Shown piece after piece: positions 8,363-12,448 of a DNA stretch of 12,448 bases. A program made the translations under genes and the position numbers. The notes beneath the pieces are model-generated. The model saw only the letters and a program-made list of their open reading frames with translations, made no database searches and had not been told where the DNA came from. Within the stretch, counting starts at the first letter, position 1. Every line of letters begins with the position of its first letter. Source of the stretch: Clostridia bacterium (GTDB taxonomy: Bacteria > Bacillota > Clostridia > Oscillospirales > CAG-272). The stretch covers positions 1 through 12,448 of the forward strand of contig JAFTHJ010000152.1 in NCBI GenBank assembly GCA_017457465.1. The letters are read 5' to 3'.

Positions 8363-8490
8363 CCAAACTCCAATGTTTATAAAAAGTTTTCAAATTGGTA
8401 AAATATATAAACATCTATCGACATTTTTTGTGATAAAATATCTATAGACTTTTCAGTCAAAACAAAAACAAACCCTAGGAAAGTGATAAA

Positions 8491-9219
8491 ATGCTTCGTT
8501 TCGTTTACGTTATAGTTTTCAGAGTTTTCTCAATAATGTATTTCGTTCCAAAGATGTCTTATTACGCCAAGCACCCCGAAAAATATTCCGAGGAAGACCG
8601 TTACAGGCTGGCACAGGACGTCATTGACCGCGTAAGAAGGACTGCTCGCACGACTACCGAGTATTACGGAACGGAAAATCTTCCCGAGGAAAGCGGATAT
8701 ATTATGTTCGCAAACCATCAGGGTAAATACGACGCGCTCGGAATTCTCGCGGGACACGAAAAGCCTTGTTCTGTCCTTATGGATAAGAAGCGCTCCAATA
8801 TGTTCATAGCAAAGCAGTTCATCGACCTGCTCGGCGGTCAGAGAATAGAGAAAAACGCTCCCCGTCAACAAATTCGTGTTCTTGCGGCTATAGCCGATGA
8901 GGTTGAGTCGGGCAGAAATTATCTGATATTCCCCGAGGGCGGATACGGTAAGAAGCGCGACAACTCGCTCGGAGAATTTAAATACGGCTGCTTTTACTGC
9001 GCGATAAAAGCCAAATGTCCTATAGTTCCCGTAGTGCTCATTGATTCATACAAGCCGTTCGGGCTCAATTCGCTCCGCAAGGTCAGAACAAAGGTAATAT
9101 TCCTCCCCCCCATTCCTTACGAGGAATACGCGGGAATGAAAGCTCCCGCGGTATGCGCCTACGTAAAGGAAAGGATTCAGGCGGAAATAGACCGTCAGGA
9201 AGCCAAACGCTCGGCATAA
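8491..9219 (+). CDS. plsC: 1-acyl-sn-glycerol-3-phosphate acyltransferase-like protein (LPLAT/PlsC superfamily)
   Basis: A 242-residue protein, ATG 8491, with AGGAAAGTG (8477-8485) five bases upstream. A hydrophobic N-terminal segment (about 1-22) probably anchors it to the inner face of the membrane. Motif I is NHQGKYD, the HX4D catalytic pair being His76 and Asp81. The GGQRIEKN stretch (115-122) fits motif II with Arg118, FPEGG (147-151) is motif III, and CPIVPVVL (176-183) is motif IV. The family transfers an acyl group to lysophosphatidate in phospholipid synthesis; the exact acceptor cannot be read from sequence. It is transcribed divergently from the DUF1934-ABC operon across 185 bases and ends at a strong terminator shared with the convergent MBL gene. 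Confidence 0.88.
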   Translation: MLRFVYVIVFRVFSIMYFVPKMSYYAKHPEKYSEEDRYRLAQDVIDRVRRTARTTTEYYGTENLPEESGYIMFANHQGKYDALGILAGHEKPCSVLMDKKRSNMFIAKQFIDLLGGQRIEKNAPRQQIRVLAAIADEVESGRNYLIFPEGGYGKKRDNSLGEFKYGCFYCAIKAKCPIVPVVLIDSYKPFGLNSLRKVRTKVIFLPPIPYEEYAGMKAPAVCAYVKERIQAEIDRQEAKRSA

Positions 9220-9227
9220 ATAACATT

Positions 9228-9267
9228 AAGGGTGTCAGTTCAAACGAACTGACACCCTTTTGTTGTC
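9228..9267. terminator. Strong, probably bidirectional terminator between convergent genes
   Basis: A perfect 14-bp inverted repeat (9228-9241 with 9246-9259) around an AAAC loop, eight bases after the acyltransferase stop, followed by TTTTGTTG. On the minus strand the mirror-image hairpin would serve the MBL gene ending at 9299, although its trailing bases are less U-rich. A much weaker 4-bp stem (GGCT/AGCC, 9279-9293) followed by TTTTGCTTT precedes it on that strand. Confidence 0.9.
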
Positions 9268-9298
9268 GCAAAGCAAAAGGCTCCGCTTTAGCCGACGG

Positions 9299-10978
9299 TT
9301 ATTCGGAGATTTCTCTCTTACCGCCCTTGACCGTCATTGTGTCGAGGTCAAGAACATTCTTCCCCGCGGGTCCCACCTTGGCGGTGATAACTCCGTCGAC
9401 AAAGGACAGATGCACCTCGTTGAGAAGGTCCGCAAAAGTTACATAACGGTTATCTCCGTCCGCGCTTTCCTCCATTCTGACATATCCGTCACGCTTGAAG
9501 GAATTCCAGTAGTAATCATACTCATAGCGAGTAACCCCGCTTACCGTTATCTCGTAGGTCTTATCCTCGGGATTTATCACAAAGGTCTCGGTTTCCTCGC
9601 CCCTGCCGTAATATCTGGGGGCGTCTCCGTAGCCCTCCGCAGCCTGTGCTTCGGTAATATAATGCTTTGGGTTCTTTCTGCTCTCGTAGCATACATCATC
9701 GTAATGTCTTACTTCAAACTTGGGCACAAAGCGCTCTATCTCCTCGGCGGACATACCGTGGTAAAGCACCATAGCGGGATCGTCCTTTGACCTGATGAAA
9801 TTATACTTTACGCTGTGATAATCGAAGTGGTTGGTAAAGTTACCCGCAAGAGATTTATTTACAATCTCTTCAACAGGAAGCGGCCATATAGCCACACGCG
9901 CGTCGGCGTCGAAATACATCTCCTCGTCTCCGCCGTTGTATCCGTGATGCGCGAGAACTACAGCATCACATTTGAGTGCCTTTCCGTGTATCTTTCTGAT
10001 TATTTTGGAGGCTTGGTCAACCGCGTCTCCAAGAGCCAACAGCTTTCCGTCTGGCATTGTAAGCATATAGACAACGGAAGACATATTGGAGTCAAACATC
10101 TGCTTTTTATAAAGATTTTCGCTTGTCTGAAGCACCTCTATCTTAACTCCCGCATACTCGAATATCTGACCTGCGTGAGCTATGGTATATCTGCAAGAGG
10201 GCATCTTTTCCTTGATGTAATTGTCCATCTTTATATTTCTGCGTCCCATCCACTCGCCTTCAATATTCGGAACGCCTTCCATATAATTCTTGTTGGGCAT
10301 ATACAGGGATTCGCCTGGAAAATTGTGGACTATCGTCTGAATTTCAATCTCGTCGGCGTGATCCTCAAGCGTATAGTAGAATCCGTTAAAATGGTCACCG
10401 TGAGCGTGGCTGAACAGCCATGCCGCAACGACAGGCTTTCCGCCGAGAACATTCTGCTCTGTGAGCGCGTTAAAGATATTCTCCTTGTCCATTCCGCTGT
10501 CTATAACTATAAATCTGCCGTCGAGCATTCTTATTACCAAGCCCGTGAATCCAACAAGGCTCACCTTGACATCGGTCACCGCCTCGAATTTCTCTGCCTT
10601 GCAGGGCAACAGAGAGTTTCTTACACTGTCAACCGAAATAAGCACATATGATACATCACGCACGATATACTTGTCAACATCGCGATAGCTTATATATGAT
10701 ACATTTACGATATTTTCTCCGTCAAAATAAGTTGCGAAAGAATTTCCGTTTGATGAGTTTGAAGAATAAAGCTCAAAGCCACAGCTTTTCAGCTTATCAC
10801 AGTAATCAATGTAATCCTTTTCCTTTGCGCCGTGCTCATAAACATAGTATGAGCCGAAAAGGTAATAAGAATATACAAGCTCCTCAATTCCCTCTCCGTC
10901 ATATGCAGGCGCGTAGCCGTAAAGATTTGAATCGTGTTCCTTCATCTGCGAATACGCCAGACAGTTTTCCTTCTTCAT
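9299..10978 (-). CDS. Cytoplasmic MBL-fold hydrolase, paralogue of the surface lipoprotein
   Basis: A 559-residue protein, start ATG 10978-10976 with GGGGGA upstream. The longest frame (11056) starts over the promoter's -10 region and is rejected. No signal peptide, lipobox or membrane helix is seen, so it should stay in the cytoplasm. Residues about 33-135 match the unrecognised middle module of the lipoprotein: SYY..., HGA...DY.DY, NGN.F.T..DG, then V.YI.I.VD. Residues about 140-415 are the metallo-beta-lactamase fold with HAHGDH (191-196), TSENLYKKQM, NMSSVVY, LGDAVD (Asp318) and AHHGYNGG (343-350). Residues about 420-559 form an extra C-terminal part, rich in Tyr and charged residues, absent from the paralogue; it ends in likely beta strands. 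A ComEC/COG2333-like hydrolase is the closest family; substrate unknown. It is monocistronic, convergent with the acyltransferase. Confidence 0.88.
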   Translation of the reverse strand: MKKENCLAYSQMKEHDSNLYGYAPAYDGEGIEELVYSYYLFGSYYVYEHGAKEKDYIDYCDKLKSCGFELYSSNSSNGNSFATYFDGENIVNVSYISYRDVDKYIVRDVSYVLISVDSVRNSLLPCKAEKFEAVTDVKVSLVGFTGLVIRMLDGRFIVIDSGMDKENIFNALTEQNVLGGKPVVAAWLFSHAHGDHFNGFYYTLEDHADEIEIQTIVHNFPGESLYMPNKNYMEGVPNIEGEWMGRRNIKMDNYIKEKMPSCRYTIAHAGQIFEYAGVKIEVLQTSENLYKKQMFDSNMSSVVYMLTMPDGKLLALGDAVDQASKIIRKIHGKALKCDAVVLAHHGYNGGDEEMYFDADARVAIWPLPVEEIVNKSLAGNFTNHFDYHSVKYNFIRSKDDPAMVLYHGMSAEEIERFVPKFEVRHYDDVCYESRKNPKHYITEAQAAEGYGDAPRYYGRGEETETFVINPEDKTYEITVSGVTRYEYDYYWNSFKRDGYVRMEESADGDNRYVTFADLLNEVHLSFVDGVITAKVGPAGKNVLDLDTMTVKGGKREISE

Positions 10979-11046
10979 TTTTCTTTCCCCCGTTTGATTG
11001 AATGAGATATATAAGGACTTGATTTTCCTATATCGTCCTTTTATCA

Positions 11047-11075
11047 AGTATACCATTTATTCCCTTGAAAATCAA
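11047..11075 (-). promoter_or_regulatory. Sigma-A promoter of the cytoplasmic MBL gene
   Basis: Minus strand: TTGATT (11075-11070), 17 bases, TATACT (11052-11047) with TG before it as an extended -10 (TGGTATACT). The start should be near 11040. The resulting leader of about 60 bases includes AAGGAC/GTCCTT arms (11013-11039) that could pair around a 15-base loop. Confidence 0.75.
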
Positions 11076-11204
11076 CCGCTACGAACGAAAAAAATCTTTA
11101 AATTTCACGCTAAAAAGCATCAATATATCTACCATTCAATCCTTATTTCGTTTTTTATCTCTCAATCGGTTATAATTTCAAAAAATCATTCCTTAAATTG
11201 GCGA

Positions 11205-11233
11205 TAATAATCAAAAAAGTTTTGCTCACAATA
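11205..11233 (+). promoter_or_regulatory. Possible sporulation (sigma-G-like) promoter of the SASP gene
   Basis: SASP genes are normally read by sigma G (about GHATR, 17-18 bases, CATWHTA). The best match here is TAATA (11205-11209), 17 bases, CACAATA (11227-11233). It fits moderately and would start the RNA just at the first stem of the leader. A sigma-A-like TATAAT at 11171-11176 with a poor -35 is the alternative. The rest of 11076-11204 is A/T-rich and I see nothing else in it. Confidence 0.3.
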
Positions 11234-11240
11234 ATAACAG

Positions 11241-11461
11241 AGCGCGGCGAAAGCGCGAATTTCGGTACAGTAAAGAAAGAACAACGCGGTTTGTGAAAAT
11301 TCTCTTTCGGCGTCAGCTCAATTAACTATAGATAAGTTTACGCCGATTGCGTTGTTCTCTTACAGCGTAAGGGCAAATGCGAAAGCGTGATAACGGCGTA
11401 AGAGATGAACAAAAAAATCCAACATCATTTCGATTACGCCCTGTCCGCAAGATACGGACAG
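11241..11461 (+). ncRNA. Structured RNA leader upstream of the SASP gene
   Basis: This roughly 220-base gap holds many complementary arms: a GCGC hairpin with GAAA (11242-11256); a perfect 10-bp long-range stem 11278-11287 with 11349-11358; nested in it a 7-bp stem 11307-11313 with 11340-11346; a small CTTAC/GTAAG hairpin (11359-11371); a GAAA-tetraloop hairpin (11377-11388); a 7-bp stem 11395-11401 with 11434-11440; and, directly abutting it, a 7-bp hairpin 11441-11447 with 11455-11461. The SASP ribosome site and ATG follow 8-24 bases later. CGGCGT occurs twice (11308, 11394) and ACGCC twice (11340, 11436), so arms can exchange partners. I do not recognise a known riboswitch class. It may be a cis-acting leader or an independent RNA. 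Confidence 0.55.
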
Positions 11462-11484
11462 CAAAGAAAGGAAAGGTAATCATT

Positions 11485-11682
11485 ATGGCAAGCAATAAAA
11501 CACTTGTTCCCGAAGCAAAGGCTGCACTTGAGAAGTTCAAGATGGAGGCAGCAAGCGAAGTAGGCGTTAACCTCACACAGGGATACAACTGTGACCTCAC
11601 ATCTCGTCAGGCAGGTTCCATCGGCGGTCAGATGGTCAAGAAGATGATCGAGTCCTACGAGAACCAGATAGCAAACAAATAA
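11485..11682 (+). CDS. Alpha/beta-type small acid-soluble spore protein (SASP)
   Basis: A 65-residue protein, ATG 11485, with AAGGAAAGG (11468-11476) upstream. SASPs of this type coat and protect DNA in the dormant spore core and are degraded at germination by the GPR protease. The N-terminal half has ALEKFKMEAASEVGV; the MEAASEV stretch (20-26) matches the GPR cleavage pattern T-E-x-A-S-E. The C-terminal half has the DNA-contact signature GYN-x-DLTSRQAGSIGGQMVKKMI (33-55). Length is typical. One oddity is Cys36, where GYNGD is usual; SASPs rarely contain cysteine. An in-frame upstream ATG (11378) lies in the structured leader, without a ribosome site, and is not used. Expression late in sporulation is inferred from family. 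Confidence 0.96.
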   Translation: MASNKTLVPEAKAALEKFKMEAASEVGVNLTQGYNCDLTSRQAGSIGGQMVKKMIESYENQIANK

Positions 11683-11690
11683 GTTCTCGG

Positions 11691-11870
11691 GTGAGAAAAT
11701 TCTCTGTGGATATTAAATTCGGCTCGGAATTCAGTATGAAGTTGCCTGATATCTCAAAAGTGTATATTTCATCCAAGGACGGCAAGAGAATACTGATTGC
11801 AAAAACCGTCAAAAAAGAAAATCGAGACGATAAAATATCCGACATTTCACAGAAGCGAGATAACTCGTAA
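11691..11870 (+). CDS. Small hypothetical protein downstream of the SASP gene
   Basis: A 59-codon frame (GTG 11691 to TAA 11870) begins eight bases after the SASP stop and ends 11 bases before a strong terminator, so it is probably co-transcribed. Alternative starts are GTG 11706, which has GGGTGA 11 bases upstream, and ATG 11736. The body looks coding: an alternation of hydrophobic and charged residues (F-S-V-D-I-K-F-G, K-V-Y-I-S-S-K-D-G-K-R-I-L-I-A-K) suggests four or five beta strands, then a charged, disordered tail rich in Lys/Asp/Ser. No cysteine, signal or membrane helix. I do not recognise a family. The weak start and short length keep confidence moderate. Confidence 0.55.
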   Translation: MRKFSVDIKFGSEFSMKLPDISKVYISSKDGKRILIAKTVKKENRDDKISDISQKRDNS

Positions 11871-11881
11871 TTTGTGAAAGG

Positions 11882-11914
11882 CGGGCGGCTGCAAAAGCAG
11901 CCGCCCGTTTGAGT
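11882..11914 (+). terminator. Strong rho-independent terminator of the SASP unit
   Basis: A perfect 11-bp G/C-rich stem (11882-11892 with 11897-11907) closed by an AAAA loop and followed by TTTGAGTTTG. It separates the SASP unit from the next promoter. Between it and 11978 I see nothing else. Confidence 0.9.
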
Positions 11915-11978
11915 TTGTTATGCGAATGAATTAAATCAAATACCGTAGGTATATAAAACATCTCTTTTTCCTTATCTA

Positions 11979-12007
11979 TTGACATTTTTATGAATCAATG
12001 ATATAAT
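11979..12007 (+). promoter_or_regulatory. Perfect sigma-A promoter for the hairpin RNA / SLOG-like gene
   Basis: TTGACA (11979-11984), exactly 17 bases, TATAAT (12002-12007). Both hexamers match consensus fully, implying strong vegetative transcription starting near 12013-12015, exactly at the first base of the long hairpin that follows. Confidence 0.9.
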
Positions 12008-12012
12008 GTTTG

Positions 12013-12166
12013 TGCGACACATCTGAATATATATGCACATACTGGGAGAATATCATTTGGCAAAAATGTATTCTCTCTTTCTCCGGTATGTGCTGAAGAA
12101 AAAGATGTGTCGCAACATTGGAGAGGTGCATTTTTCGGTGCGTCTCTCACGGGGCGCACTTTTTTG
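12013..12166 (+). ncRNA. Long-hairpin RNA: leader/attenuator or small RNA
   Basis: A perfect 12-bp outer stem (12013-12024 with 12103-12114) encloses a 10x9 internal loop, then an 8-bp stem (12035-12042 with 12086-12093), a further stem (12044-12052 with 12069-12077, two wobbles or fewer) and a 5-bp end hairpin (12054-12058 with 12064-12068). Downstream, GAGAG (12121-12125) can pair with CTCTC (12144-12148), which overlaps the 5' arm of the terminator at 12138-12159. Hairpin, competing arm, terminator, then gene start is the layout of an attenuator; a stand-alone small RNA with its own promoter and terminator is equally compatible. The shape recalls 6S RNA but it is much shorter. I recognise no known class. 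Confidence 0.55.
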
Positions 12167-12170
12167 TTTT
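12138..12170 (+). terminator. Rho-independent terminator before the SLOG-like gene
   Basis: A 9-bp stem (12138-12146 with 12151-12159, two G-U pairs), TCAC loop, then TTTTTTGTTTT. It sits 13 bases before the next ATG, so any transcript from the upstream promoter must read through it for the gene to be expressed. Confidence 0.85.
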
Positions 12171-12182
12171 TGGGGGTAAGAA

Positions 12183-12448
12183 ATGAGGATATACAGAGTA
12201 ACCTTTATAGGACACAGAGAGATACACACAACGCGTGAGCTTGACGAGCGGCTTGAGTCGGATATCGAGGAGCTTATACGACACAATGAATTTGTTGAAT
12301 TCTATATAGGTCGCAACGGAGACTTTGATATTCTTGTCGCCTCGATAATAAAAAGAGTTCAGAGGAGACTCGGAAAAGAAAAAAGCTCCTTGACGCTTGT
12401 ACTTCCGTATGAGGTCAAGGATATGGAGTATTACGAGAAATATTATGA
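12183..12448 (+). CDS. SLOG-like Rossmann-fold protein (3' end outside window)
   Basis: ATG 12183, preceded by GGGGGT (12172-12177). Eighty-eight codons are visible and the frame is open at the window edge. The pattern VTFIGHRE (strand, then a Gly-His-Arg loop), a helix ending in IEELI, FYIGRNGDFDILVASIIKRVQ, then LTLVLPYE matches the short DUF1273/SLOG-type nucleotide-binding proteins frequent in Clostridia. The GRNGDFD loop is the expected phosphate/nucleotide site. Their role is poorly known; the SLOG superfamily includes proteins that bind or process nucleotides and nucleotide-derived signals. Preceded by a hairpin and terminator, its expression may be controlled by attenuation. Confidence 0.75.
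   Translation, partial: MRIYRVTFIGHREIHTTRELDERLESDIEELIRHNEFVEFYIGRNGDFDILVASIIKRVQRRLGKEKSSLTLVLPYEVKDMEYYEKYY

Noticed and set aside
8418..8446. Plus-strand promoter for the acyltransferase gene
   Set aside because: TCGACA with TCTATA at 17 bases matches the -10 consensus poorly; not strong enough to list as a feature.
9815..10651. Plus-strand frame of 278 codons opposite the cytoplasmic MBL gene
   Set aside because: Antisense shadow: no ribosome site, no recognisable motifs, and the minus-strand frame carries the HxHxDH enzyme.
11307..11346. tRNA-like segment (AGCTCAATT resembling a D-arm)
   Set aside because: No acceptor stem, anticodon arm or GTTCRA T-loop in the right positions.
11378..11484. 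In-frame upstream start extending the SASP to 101 residues
   Set aside because: It would translate the structured leader. SASPs are 60-75 residues, and the internal ATG has a proper ribosome site.
12013..12114. 6S RNA
   Set aside because: The rod with a central bubble is similar, but about 100 bases is much shorter than the 160-200 expected, and a terminator and gene follow directly.
12013..12114. Miniature transposable element with 12-bp terminal inverted repeats
   Set aside because: No flanking target duplication is seen, the whole interior is also self-complementary, and the promoter start coincides with the first stem base, which fits an RNA better.
12115..12170. T-box leader
   Set aside because: The conserved AGGGUGGNACCGCG antiterminator sequence is absent and the downstream gene is not an amino acid gene.
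1..12448. CRISPR array, phage, insertion sequence or plasmid genes
   Set aside because: No regularly spaced repeats, transposase, integrase or replication motifs were seen.

Overview
The window looks like a low-to-medium GC, spore-forming member of the Clostridia (Bacillota), plausibly an Oscillospiraceae/Ruminococcaceae-type anaerobe. The evidence is an alpha/beta-type small acid-soluble spore protein, a DUF1934 protein, consensus sigma-A promoters (TTGACA-17-TATAAT), GGAGG-type ribosome binding sites and Gram-positive lipoprotein and export signals. The genus is an inference; there is no rRNA or tRNA to anchor it.

Layout. On the minus strand, reading from position 4080 down to 1, are a surface lipoprotein (two glycosidase-N-domain-like repeats, then a conserved module, then a ComEC-like metallo-beta-lactamase fold) and a large exported protein with two tandem beta-sandwich repeats, whose 3' end lies outside the window. 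Upstream of them, 8305 down to 4218, is a compact minus-strand operon with overlapping genes: a DUF1934 protein and two ABC half-transporters. These carry complementary defects in their ATP sites, as expected of a heterodimeric exporter of the TM287/288 or BmrCD kind. A very good promoter precedes DUF1934. Divergently, 8491-9219 (+) encodes a PlsC-like acyltransferase. It converges, across a shared strong terminator, on a second metallo-beta-lactamase protein (10978 down to 9299, minus), which is a signal-peptide-less paralogue of the lipoprotein's C-terminal half.

The right end is plus strand: a roughly 250-base leader rich in alternative stems, an alpha/beta SASP, a previously easy-to-miss 59-codon ORF, a strong terminator, a perfect sigma-A promoter, a long near-perfect RNA hairpin followed by a terminator, and the start of a SLOG-like Rossmann protein that runs off the window.

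The most unusual items are: (1) the paired surface and cytoplasmic paralogues sharing an unrecognised module fused to a ComEC-like hydrolase; (2) the structured leader before the SASP gene, whose stems can exchange partners; (3) the hairpin RNA/attenuator before the SLOG-like gene. All functions beyond family level are inference from sequence alone.
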